Shown one piece after another: positions 11,785-21,807 of a stretch of DNA of 64,000 nucleotides (the stretch's first letter is position 1; each line of letters starts with the position of its first letter). Source of the DNA: Aricia agestis (lineage: Eukaryota; Arthropoda; Insecta; Lepidoptera; Lycaenidae); NCBI RefSeq assembly GCF_905147365.1, contig NC_056418.1, forward strand, positions 13,515,262 through 13,579,261. Direction: 5' to 3'. The notes under the pieces were generated by a model that ran no database searches, was not told where the DNA came from, and saw nothing but the letters and a program-made list of their open reading frames with translations. The translations under genes were made by a program, and so were the position numbers.

Positions 11785-12034
11785 AACGGCCGTCCATCCA
11801 TTTTTGACATTTCAAGTGCCATCGCCGTTTACAATTGTGCTGGAAACTGATTTGACAATGGTTGGGAGCTTACTTAGGCCGCCTTAAGAAAGAGAAAGGT
11901 TGTTATTTTAATAATATTTTAGTTACAGCAGTGTGCATCGATAATAATTAATCCATTATAAAATTTAAATTTAAGCACAACTGCGATGACAATTAGAGTT
12001 AAAATGTCAAAAATGGATAGATGGACGTACGGTG
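11785..12034. repeat. MITE-like inverted repeat
   Basis: The left arm (11785-11811) has CGTCCATCCATTTTTGACAT. The right arm (12004-12034) has its complement, AATGTCAAAAATGGAT plus AGATGGACG. The arms are about 27 bp with a small insertion. The 190-bp interior has no frame. The duplication is unclear. Confidence 0.5.
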
Positions 12035-12129
12035 AACGCACGCCCTAAGGACGTTTTAACTAGGTACGTTATTATCGTAACGGCTAATATGTAATATCGA
12101 ATAATCTGATACATGTAAAGGGGTACGAA

Positions 12130-12700
12130 CCTTTGTGGCATATCTAGCCGCCGGCCATCTTGATTTTTTCCGAGCACGCCAAAAAAAATAAAGATCGCCA
12201 TATGAGTACAAAGGACACAAATGGCGATCTTTACTTCCAAATATCTCGGAAACGTGACACTTTATACGTGGGAGAGCCATGCTTCGGCACGAATGGGCCG
12301 GCTCGACCGGAGAAATACCACGTTCTCACAGAAAACCGGCATGAAACAGCGCTTGCGCTGTGTTTCGCCGAGTGAGTGAGTTTACCGGAGGCCCAATCCC
12401 CTACCCTATTCCCTTCCCTACCCTTCTCATCCCTACCCTCGCCTATTACCCTATTCCCTCTTAAAAGGACGGCAACGCACCTGCAGCTCTTCTGATACTG
12501 CGAGTGTCCATGGGCGACGGAAGTTGCTTTCCATCAGGTGACCCGTTTGCTCGTTTGCCCCCTTGTTTCATAAAAAAAAAACTTTAGTGTTGCATGTTAC
12601 ATAACATTTTTTGTTTGTATAAGTGTCCTCTATCCAAATATACCACTTTTATCGTGCTCGGAAAAAAACAAAATGGCCGGCGGCTAGATATGCCAGGCTC
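12130..12700. mobile_element. Inverted-repeat element split by a SINE
   Basis: The left arm (about 12136-12177, CATATCTAGCCGCCGGCCAT...CCGAGCACG) is mirrored by the right arm (about 12653-12694). Just inside the left arm is a hairpin (12191-12234: AAAGATCGCCAT against ATGGCGATCTTT). The SINE at 12265-12580 lies inside, so the inverted-repeat element is the older insertion. Confidence 0.55.
12265..12580 (+). mobile_element. SINE-like element with A tail and target duplication
   Basis: Starts TACGTGGGAGAGCCA and ends GCCCCCTTGTTTCAT then A9. ACTTTA flanks it (12259-12264 and 12581-12586). GGCTCGACC (about 12300-12308) only loosely resembles a tRNA B box, so the head's origin is uncertain. The 3' ~125 bp (GGCAACGCACCTGCAGCTCT to the tail) match the 3' end of the LINE at 33313-35809 almost base for base, implying mobilisation by that LINE's machinery. 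Confidence 0.75.
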
Positions 12701-12729
12701 CATACAAAAATGTTCGAACCCCTTTCGAA

Positions 12730-13998
12730 TTTCGAAGATCATGGCGTCCTAGGTAAATCTGTCATTAGTTATGCACAATGTTCAGTGAAAATTCGATCCC
12801 AACACTATCCTTTAGCCCCGTTGAAATTTTAAAGGTTATGAAACATAGTCCATAGATAAAGAATACTGAATAGAGTAGAATCCCATACACAGCTGTTCGA
12901 GCTTAATGCTTTTCTACACTTGGGTTCTGTCGGTTTAAAAACCTGCAGGACATGTCTTTTAACAAAAAAATAATATCGGAGACATTTGAATACAGAAAAC
13001 AATTTTCATGAACATTATGCAAAAGAATCGAACTTAACGAAATCGTCACAGTAGTTTATACTTAACACTCTTAGACCTAACGTATCTGCTGATGCGGCAA
13101 AATATATCATGGACGTGATTAAAAATTTAAAAAATAAATAAAAAAGCTAGATCTCTGTGCATAATTAAAATATTTTTCTACTTGATTGTTTAGGGACGCT
13201 ATTAGATATTTTTGGACCATTGTTATGATAGTATCAGTATTGGAGGGTAGTTGGATGTTTGAGGCTCGTCGCTGTCCGGATGAAAATGTGTTAAGAACAA
13301 CGCTTTCTAGCTGTAATATAATGCACCCAAAAAATTAGGACGTGCTTTGGTATTTCTGATCATTCATAACTGTGTTTTCGATCCGGATCCAAATTTATAA
13401 ATATTTTCAAAATAGAAAAATATTTGCCTTTTTTTAGTAACATTCTTACTGCATAGAATTACTTTTTCATCTTTTTTTTTAGATAAACCGGTTAAGGAAT
13501 ATCAAAGTACTTCCACGGTCTTGGAGTGTTAACTGATGACCAAAATGTCTATTATAGTATTTCCCTGTAATGTAGTCTATCCTCAACAGACAAACATAAT
13601 ATTATGTAGTGAGAGAGACAAGGACGGGGATATTCAAACGTACACGGTGCATTTCTACAGAACGGTACCCCAGTAGCGTATATGAAGGAACCGCTTAATA
13701 TTTTTGTATTTTCCTAGTATGTAATGATGCATTATTATAATTACGTGGTGTCTTCTGATTGTGTATGCATTATGCTATAGATGAATATTTCATAAACATT
13801 TGATTGAAATAATAAGTGCGTAATAAAACACTTTTTCGTAATTACTCTGTGGTATTATTTAAAAAAATTATGTCATAAATGGAAAACTTCGAAATCGTTA
13901 GCAGTCATCCTGTTATTGGCACCATAAATGATTGTGTGAAAATACTAGGAATGACAATAACAAGATTTTATGTGTTACCATATTAAATCATTATATCT
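12730..13998. other. Gene-free intergenic stretch
   Basis: Nothing that can be supported as a gene. A short open trace at about 13055-13138 ends LRPNVSADAAKYIMDVIKNL then NK-stop and looks protein-like, but a stop lies directly upstream with no convincing acceptor. Confidence 0.4.
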
Positions 13999-13999
13999 A

Positions 14000-14202
14000 C
14001 AGGTTGTAACAAAACTAAGTGATAATACTTGTGTGCATGTGTTTCTCGTAGAGAGTAGACCAATTTTTCGTAACACTCGTGAGGCTGGGCGTTTACCCCT
14101 ACAAAAGTGAAAAAAATATTGGTCTTTCAGCGCTGCCACTTTCACAGTGAACTCTCTAAAAGGAACACCTAAAGTATTATCACTTAGTTTTGTTACACCC
14201 TG
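14000..14202. mobile_element. Tc1/mariner-type MITE
   Basis: The ends CAGGTTGTAACAAAACTAAG and, reversed, CAGGGTGTAACAAAACTAAG continue into GTGATAATACT on both arms. TA lies on each side (13998-13999 and 14203-14204), as for Tc1/mariner insertions. It is 203 bp, without coding capacity. Confidence 0.75.
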
Positions 14203-14204
14203 TA

Positions 14205-15046
14205 TAATATTATATTATAATGTGTGTAATATAAATTCTGTCTTTAAATGCAACAGGAAAAAAGGTAAAATCAGAACTTTCATAAAGTTATAACTTAAAT
14301 TTATTTCATAACTTCATACTTATAAATTCTTTTTGTACAAAAATATGTACTTTAATAAAATTATACTATTTAAAATAGATAAATTAATTTAGACATATAA
14401 TTCAGTAAAATCACAGATCAACACACGGTCAGAGTTTTTCCCACTCTGGCGATGTATATTCCTGACATTTAGTACTTAAATCAGTCTACGAGAATAATAA
14501 TAGAGAAATGATGTTATAGGCTGATGGCGCACTGTTATTATCGGTCAGGCTATGTCAAATTAAAGTTAAACGAGATATTTTGTCATCTGGGTTTAACATA
14601 ACTTGACCAAATTACATAGATCCGCCAACTGCCTATGAAGTATCTGATGGTACTAGGCAGGGGGCTTAGATAATGTAAAATATCAAAGAATAAGAAAATT
14701 AAGCAACAATTGAATGAATGGTACGCAATAAAAATAATTGCATACTAAACAATATAAAAAGTACTCATGGCATTGACATATTTTATTAATACACATATTA
14801 TTTATACAACAAATAATGTGTATTTATTACTATCAAAATATGCCAAAACCATACATTTGAATGTGTTATGTGTAATCAATCCCTACATTATCATAATTCA
14901 TATTATCTTACATTATCTAGGCCAGCTGACAGGCCAGCAGTACAAAACAAATTATTCGTGACGTCATTTATAAACAAAACTGAATAAATCCCAAATAATT
15001 ATTTACAACCAACTTCTTGCAATACCGTACCGTACACAACTTACAA
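14205..15046. other. Gene-free AT-rich stretch
   Basis: No gene seen. Around 14580-14655 (TTGACCAAATTACATAGATC, then a CCAACTGCC...GATGGTACTA string) is a decayed end related to the MITE family at 16.6 and 41.6 kb. Confidence 0.45.
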
Positions 15047-15401
15047 TAGCTATGTCCACACTATGCACTTTCATCTTCAATTTTCCTCATCTTCTCTCAT
15101 TGAACTTTCGTTTTGGCGCATTCAATAATTAAATGCGTCAACGACCGCAACGCCAACATTGTCATTTTTGTTCATTTGCAGTGTCTGTCAGATTATTGTA
15201 ACATGTGCGACGAGAACATTTTACTGGGTGGAATATGTGCGGCTTATTTGGTCATAAGAAATTCCAAAAATAGAACAAAGCGCAAGTTTTGGATATGGTC
15301 AGAGACCAGAGTACAGTTCACGTACGGCTCACGTGCGCTGTTGACTGCGCTATGACGCATGCCCTTCATGAACAAAAAAAGGCACAGTGTTGACATAGCT
15401 A
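15047..15401 (+). mobile_element. Deletion derivative of a DNA transposon, possibly Harbinger-like
   Basis: Twenty-base inverted ends, TAGCTATGTCCACACTATGC (15047-15066) against the complement of TAGCTATGTCAACACTGTGC (15382-15401), differ at two positions. Inside is an 80-codon frame (15113-15355). Its middle part, CDENILLGGICAAYLVI then KNRTKRKFWI, resembles the start of PIF/Harbinger nucleases in spacing (short hydrophobic helix, basic run, K/R-R/K-F/W-W). That resemblance is weak and from memory of the family. No DDE residues are present, so the product would be inactive. Confidence 0.4.
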
Positions 15402-15486
15402 ATCAACTTCACAAATAAAATTGTGCTAAAATAATTAAAACTTAAATAAATATAACTTACAGTTACTATTTGGTACTATAGACGCG

Positions 15487-18400
15487 TTATTCATATAACT
15501 CTTCTGGATTACTAATTTTATCCGAATACAACAAATCAGCATACGGATCCTCTGCACTTTTCAGTATAACTTTGGCTTGGTCTATTTGAGTCTTCGTTAG
15601 TAAAGGCAGTTGCTTGAAGAACATCTGAAAATATTAATATAAACGTCAACATCTCCCATAATTACTGTATTTGATTGATTGTAATTTGTAAGTCAAACTA
15701 CACTTGCAACATTAAGAAAAAGATAATATTAAAAAAAAAAAGTAACCTAAAAATTTAAGAAGACTAATATTTTATGTTAATAATATGTGAAATATAACCT
15801 ACCTTGCGTGACATGAGAAGCATGCCGTGAGCTTTCTTCATGTGGTTTTTAAGTACAGACATACGCGGATATCTGCAAAGGAAAAAGTTGTGTGAAGACT
15901 CGTTTAACCCATCAATCCCCAAGCGGCACCCGGCTGTCGCATAACAATTAAAAATCTATTGTGTCTGCGATTCCCACGATCGAGGTATGAAGTGCCTAAA
16001 AACATGTTTGACACTCGAAAGCCAGCTATAACTTTACCACTAGATGTTGCCTGCAACCTTCGTTACGATAAAATTCGTTAGCAGCGTGTAAAGCGTACAT
16101 TTTTCCGCGTTCAATATTATACAATCATATTTTAGCATCAATAAGGGAAAAGCAGGCAGACATACAGACATACTTTTTAATAAAGGGTTCCCAAACTTAT
16201 TTTTTCTACTGCCCAATTTGAGAACACATTATTTGTTAGCCCCCCCCCCCCCCCCATTGTTTCAATTTAAAAAGAAATTCATATGAAATTAATCACCCCG
16301 CCAGGCCTCTACACAACGCCCCCATTTTTTTCTGGGTTCCACACCCGGCACCCCCCCTTTAGACCTTCAACGCCCACAAGGGGGCGTTATGGCCCACTTT
16401 GGGAAAGGCTGGCTTACACCATGGCTTACCTCTTAGGACATATCTGGCAGGGGAAGGGCAGCGGCAGCAGTCTGTGGTCTCGGTTGACATGCACCAACAG
16501 AGCAGACTTCTGTGAGTAGCGGCGGGGACATTCGAGACACGGATACTTCTTCAACGCTGCAGAGGGAAAAAACATCAGTTGAGGAAGTTTCTTTTATGTA
16601 CTATCGAGGAAGTTGATTCCTATGCAAATGACAGACCAACGTTATTTGGTCGAATATGTCAATTCAATGTTAATTGTGATCTGTCAGCTGGGTTTGACGT
16701 AACGCAACCAAACTACTTAGGTCCCCGATTTTAAACCGAAACTAAGTAGTTTGGTTGGACAGATCACAATTAACATTGAATTGACATATTCGACCAAATA
16801 ACGTTGGTCTGTCAATTGCATAGGAATCAACTTCCTCGATGGTAGTATCAGAGAAGTTGATTCTTAGGCAGATGGTGGACCAAAGTAATTTCAGGTAATT
16901 TGGTCGCGTTACGTCAAACCCAGTCGACAAATAACAATTAATAACATTGAATCAAAGCAATTGAATTGACGTGATCCAACCAAATGATGTTGGTCTGTCA
17001 ACTGCTTACAAGCAATTTCCTCAACCTTCATACTTACATTTTTTTTTGTCTGGTTGGTTTAATTTATGGCGAAAATTTTAGATTCGATCAAAGAGACTTT
17101 ATGATTTTTTAAATTATTCAGATTAATTAGCAATCAAATGTTCTAGCCCCTGTATTAAGTATTCGAAAGATGGATAGCATGTCGTCATGAGTTGGACTCT
17201 ACTGGACATTAGCCGGCCCCTAGATGATCAATTGTATTGTGCAATATCACACTTCGATTTTATTGAACAGTTTAGAATCGGACAATTAGATAGAAGGCGC
17301 GCGTTCTTCAATATCCAACTCCTGTAAATATTATGTCCGTTTTGTAACCGCACACTTGTTGCTTCACCAGACCTTCACTTCATAGAGCAAAGTCTTTCGA
17401 GCCACTCTGACATTGGCAACTTACCGAGTCAGCCATTTTAAAAGAAGAAGAAGAGTTTTGCGGAGAATGTGAAAGAGTGATGTTGTGTTTTTTTATTTTT
17501 TTCCTAAAATTGTGTTATCTGGGTTTTTAATGTGTAATATTGGTAGGATATTTACCATTACATATTCGTTATCGTGCACAAGTGTGGGAAAGTGATGTAA
17601 TAACCAGAAACGTGCTCTTTTGTGTTCCCTCCAAAACTCCATAGAAAGTTTCAGTATAGCGTCTACCACTTTACTGAATCGACCAACTTGACTTCTTGAC
17701 TGTATTGACTTTATACTTAGACTTTGATTAGACTTTAGACCTGACTGAATTGTATTAAAGAATATTGTTTTCCTGCCATAATATTATACTCGACACTGGC
17801 CATAGCTATAGCCGAAGTGCCATTATAAAAAGAAAAGAAGAAGAACCCTAGACGGTCAATAATATTAAAATTGCTCATCATGGGGTCCACTTAGGAGAGT
17901 AATGTACTCACGCGCATGCGTATCCATGTGCAGTATGAGCGCCGCTTTGAGCTTGAAGCTGCGGCTGCAGTGATCGCAGATGTACTCCTGACTGCCGTGT
18001 TTCAACTTGTGACGCTGGAATTGTATTATTTATTGTAATTACAGGCTTCAAATTTATTTAGCATCGAAATATCTGTAGAATCAGTGCAATGCGATAAAAC
18101 TCAATAAATGAATGGAAAAAAGACCACAAAGAAATTACGTATCCAAACTTTATCTATACCCATAGCTGGGCATTAACTCGTTAATCCGTTAATCGTTAAT
18201 TAACGAAGTTAACATTTTGATTAACGGATTAACTTTTAAGTTAACGTTTATAAATATTAACGGACTGGTTAACTTCTGTTAATATGCAGAAGTCCGTTAA
18301 TCGCTAATCCAATGCTTACTATTTACCGCACGGCACCGCGGTGCGGCGCGAAAACAGGTTCAGACGAAATAAAAACAATACTAGATATACATTTTCAGGC

Positions 18401-21400
18401 GCATGCGAGTGAGAAGAGATTTGTTTCGTTTCATCATTTCATTACTCAGCGCCGGTGCTTATAGAAAGAGTGATTTGTTTATTGTTATTATAAATCATTT
18501 GCATATTGATAAATAAGAGTACAGTATAATTTAGTTACCTAACTAAATTATACTGCACTATAATATATAATTTAGTTACCTAACTAAATTATACTGCACT
18601 CTTCTTTATCAACATGCAAATGATTTTTAATAACAAAATACTTCTGTAATTATTGTTTTCTACCTAGAATACAATAATTATAGAAGTATTTTGTTTTGTC
18701 CCTAACCGGTTAACTTCCAAAACCTTAAACCAACAGGTTTTGTATGTACACTAACGCAATGATATAAGTTACAACAAGGCCATATTACACATATTAACGG
18801 ATCAACGATTAAAGTTAACTTGCGTTAATTTGTCCGAAATGTAACGCTTTAACGTTTAACGAAGCTAAGATTTTTTTTAACGGATTAACAATTAACGAAG
18901 TTTATTATTTGATTAACGGTGCCCAGCTATGTCTATACCCTACACTGATCTCCATTATACAAGTACGCGTACTTGTATAATGGAGGTCAGTGATACCCTA
19001 TATTATTATATAAGAAGAAACTTTGTTTGTATTGAATAGGCTCAAAAACTACTGAACTCAATTTAAAAATACTTTCGCCTTCAAAAAGCTACATACAGCG
19101 GAAAATGGGAAAAATGTGGTAAACATTTGTCATAAAATTTACATTATTTCACTTGCCCAAATGGGTGCCCAATACACAGGGTGCACTCTCTATTCCATCA
19201 CTCCCATCAGATGGGACAGCTGCCCAACTCGAATGTGAGAGAACTGGCAAAGGACTGACTGCTTTGCATATTTTTTTGCATAATATTATAGTATTATCTC
19301 AGTTCTGTAAATTAAGACACTAACCGCCAGCGTGGTCTGCGAGGTGTACGCGCGGGGACAGTGGGGGCAGACGTATGGCCGCTCGCCCCGGTGCATCCGC
19401 AGGTGAGACTCCGCCCCATACTTGGTGACGAAGCTCGCTGAGCACTCTGTACAATAATAGCGCTTTATCGGCTTGCGATCCTCCCTGAAATCGAAGAGAA
19501 TAACTTTTTAAATACCGACATGGATTGTTACTAACTTATTAATATTATGTATAAGCTGTGTCTGTAAGCTGTATACCTTCAATCTTCATGTATAATCTTT
19601 TGAACCAATTTTTTTAAGATAGGTTTTATCGTGATAAATTCGTCTTATTTTGGTTCGATTTTGATTTTGCCGAAAAGCGCATTTTTCGGGCCACATCTAA
19701 TCCAGTGGTCCCCAACCATTTTTCATATGGGCCACAAACACGTTTTAGTCTGGCAGCAACGCAGGCCACAACAAAATTTTTCTAGAGTTAAAATTACCAT
19801 TCTTGAAGAACGGTAATTTACAATTTAAAAGTCGAGAAAATTTCGCGACGACTTTACATTATTTTAGCGGTGAGTGTGAAATGGTTTAACATCACGAGGG
19901 CCGTTTTGGGGATATCTGATCAAACTCAAACTTTTTTATTCAGAATAAATTTTTGCAAATATTCTCTGAACGTCTACATGATGCCTACCACCGGTTCGGG
20001 AACTAGCCCAGCGAGAAGAACCGGCGTAAGAAACTCGCACGGGGCCCACTTTTTTACCAAAAAAGTGAGAAAAAATTAATCTTTTAAAATAAGGTTTACA
20101 ATGTTGTAACTTAAAATTATACTATATACAATCTAGTGTGCATACATACTTCTGATCAATGAATTCTGGTATATATGGTCTGGATCTGCCTTTACGTCCC
20201 AGCACCTGGGCTCGAGCTTTCAGCACAATTTTGATGTCAGCAGCATTACACCTCTTCTCATGCTTGTACAGGTTAGTGGAACTGAAAACAACAAAAGAAA
20301 ATTAATAACATTTAGCACAGCAGTTGCTTCTATTGAGACTGCAATTTATTTAAATTGGATAAGCCTCTAGCAGAGATATACACACATTTTAGTTTTCTTT
20401 CTTTTCTTTTTACGAACAACATGTCTGGATTAAGTGTCCACCGAGGAAAGATAACCAAGGATAATAAAGATTACTTTATAGAAATATACATAGACTGCTA
20501 AAACCAATTATGGCTTGTAGATTTGCCAGCAAGTCCAGATAGTGTAAAATAACTATGAAAGTACTAGCGGCCCAGTATGTACTTTGCTATGTATGTAAGT
20601 GAAATAAAAAAAATGGAACATGCTTGTACTGTCAACACTGAAAAAAGTTTCAATTCTCATCATAATACTTTTCTGAGAAATGCTCCATTAACAAAATGAT
20701 CCGCCATTTATTGAATTCATTTGTTAGAAAAAATGTGATAAATGAATATAGATTAAGATTATAGGAGAAGAAATACTTTCTTCTCCTATAATCTTCTTCT
20801 TCATCATCTTTCTTGAATAAAAATTTTACCTTCTAAAATCACTCCCACAGGCATAACAATACAAGTATCTCTCGCCATGGTAATCTTGGTAGTGCCTCTG
20901 AGCATTTGGAATCGAAGTTGACTGCTTCTCGCAATGAATACACCTTAAAAGCAAAATTTACAAGCTACAATAATTGAGACATTGGATTACAAAAACACAA
21001 ATTATTTTAACAAAATACTCATTTGTTATTAGACATCATTACATTTTATGGATTAGATTTTTAAAACATGTTAATTTTTTCTTCTTATTTCTATTCTTAG
21101 TTTTAATAGTTTTATGACATCCATACAACATAACTTGTTGTTTTTTAAGATTTAAATGCCAATTTGTTACCCCTATTGATATAATAATGAACAACTACTT
21201 ACTCAAACATAATTCCATTCATAATAAATTGATCTTCCGGAGGTTCGGGACGCTGAACTTGTCTCATTAACTCGACAATACAGTTTATAAGCAATTCCTC
21301 ATCATCCCTCAAATCATTATACTCGTCTCTTAAATACTGCACATAGGAAATTTCTTGTCTGTTCTTTCCTCTTCGTCTAAATTTAGTTTTCTTCCTAATC

Positions 21401-21807
21401 TTTTCATCTTTAATATCTTCATTGTCACTTTTAACTTCATCATCACTTTCATATTCGGACCTATCGGAAGGCACAAATTCATCATCACTGTCTTGCCCAG
21501 CACTTTCTTGGGTATCATCATCTACAATAAAGTCGATGTTGCTTTCCCGGTCCTCATGTTCAGTTTCAATATTAAATTTGTTGTCATCATCTGTTCCAAT
21601 CAACATATTGAAGTTTTCCTCATCGAGGTCCAAAACTTCACCATGTTCAGCTGCTGAATCGAGTAATTGTTCAACTTTGATTTGGACCTCATCATCATCA
21701 TCGAGTTTCTCTTGCTTTATCTCAAAGTTTGGGTCAATTTTTATATGAGAAACACTTTCGCCGTCGTCACCCACTATCACCATGTACAAATCGTCGTTGT
21801 CACTCAT
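15487..21807 (-). CDS. C2H2 zinc-finger protein, 8 exons, 482 codons
   Basis: Exons (minus): 21807-21203, 20943-20830, 20281-20150, 19484-19325, 18014-17912, 16556-16430, 15872-15803, 15624-15487. All junctions are GT/AG and in phase. Residues 1-200 are very acidic and contain no ZAD or BTB domain. Seven fingers follow: CIHC...HYQDYH (203-224), CYACGSDF...HEKRC (231 on, C2HC), CTEC...HLRMH (295-315), CPHC...HKLKH (323-343), CDHC...HMDTH (350-370), CLEC...HVNRDH (378-399) and CQIC...HMKKAH (408-429). A HRGERPY linker joins fingers 3 and 4. The C-tail ends NPEELYE. It is probably a nuclear DNA-binding regulator; its target is unknown. Introns carry a hAT element, a micro-palindrome and hairpin MITEs. 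The first ATG (MSDNDDLY) was chosen because it opens the acidic region. Confidence 0.85.
16190..16418. mobile_element. hAT-like fragment with C-rich tract
   Basis: The left end AAGGGTTCCCAAACT and the reversed right end CAGCCTTTCCCAAAGTGG have the hAT terminal pattern. A run of 16 C sits inside (16240-16255). No 8-bp duplication is seen. It abuts, by only 11 bases, the donor side of the zinc-finger exon at 16556-16430. Confidence 0.5.
16599..17033. repeat. Long hairpin MITE plus partial third arm
   Basis: Arms 16599-16685 and 16758-16846 pair almost perfectly over about 87 bp (GAGGAAGTTGATTCCTATGC ... GATCTGTC). An inner pair is AACCAAACTACTTAG / CTAAGTAGTTTGGTT. From 16846 to 17033 a more diverged repeat of the same unit follows. 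Related pieces occur at 26670-26700 and 41632-41757. It lies in an intron of the zinc-finger gene, so the transcript could fold into a long duplex. Confidence 0.7.
18161..18931. mobile_element. hAT-type foldback element with nested palindromes
   Basis: Ends CATAGCTGGGCA; TCTATACC is duplicated exactly on both sides (18153-18160 and 18932-18939). The outer 100 bp of each side are built from repeated TTAACG/CGTTAA words. The centre holds two further palindromes: TAATTTAGTTACCTAACTAA copies inside an ATCATTTGCAT arm pair (about 18495-18630), and TTCTGTAATTATTG...CAATAATTATAGAA (18643-18690). There is no coding capacity. It sits in the intron between zinc-finger exons at 19484-19325 and 18014-17912. 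Confidence 0.85.
18943..18992. mobile_element. 50-bp palindromic micro-element with 8-bp duplication
   Basis: The whole 50 bp is one palindrome (arms CACTGATCTCCATTATACAA and its complement, one mismatch, centre GTACGCGTAC). ATACCCTA lies on both sides exactly (18935-18942 and 18993-19000). A sister copy of 33 bp with the same ends is at 58450-58482. It is inserted so that its duplication overlaps the right-hand duplication of the preceding hAT element. Confidence 0.8.
19690..19800. mobile_element. One end of a hAT-type element
   Basis: CAGTGGTCCCCAACC followed by a GGGCCACA string is the typical left end of hAT elements. The partner end is missing, perhaps removed by decay or by the LINE fragment to the right. 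Confidence 0.4.
19930..20125 (-). mobile_element. LINE 3' UTR fragment (same family as 50957-54051)
   Basis: Contains the family block GCCTACCACCGGTTCGGG, GAGAAGAACCGGCGTAAG, and AAAAAGTGAGAAAAA, read on the minus strand as a 3' UTR. It lies 25 bases from the zinc-finger exon at 20281-20150. Confidence 0.6.
20755..20795. repeat. Perfect 41-bp hairpin
   Basis: The stem AAGATTATAGGAGAAGAAA (19 bp) and its exact complement are separated by TAC. No flanking duplication is visible. It lies in the intron 35 bases downstream (minus direction) of zinc-finger exon 2. Confidence 0.8.

Noticed and set aside
13055..13138. Protein-like trace ending LRPNVSADAAKYIMDVIKNL
   Set aside because: Only 27 codons, a stop directly upstream and no convincing acceptor; it could be the last exon of something but cannot be supported.
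21355..21748. Plus-strand frames of about 100 codons, Ser-rich
   Set aside because: Antisense of the Asp/Glu-rich first exon of the zinc-finger gene.
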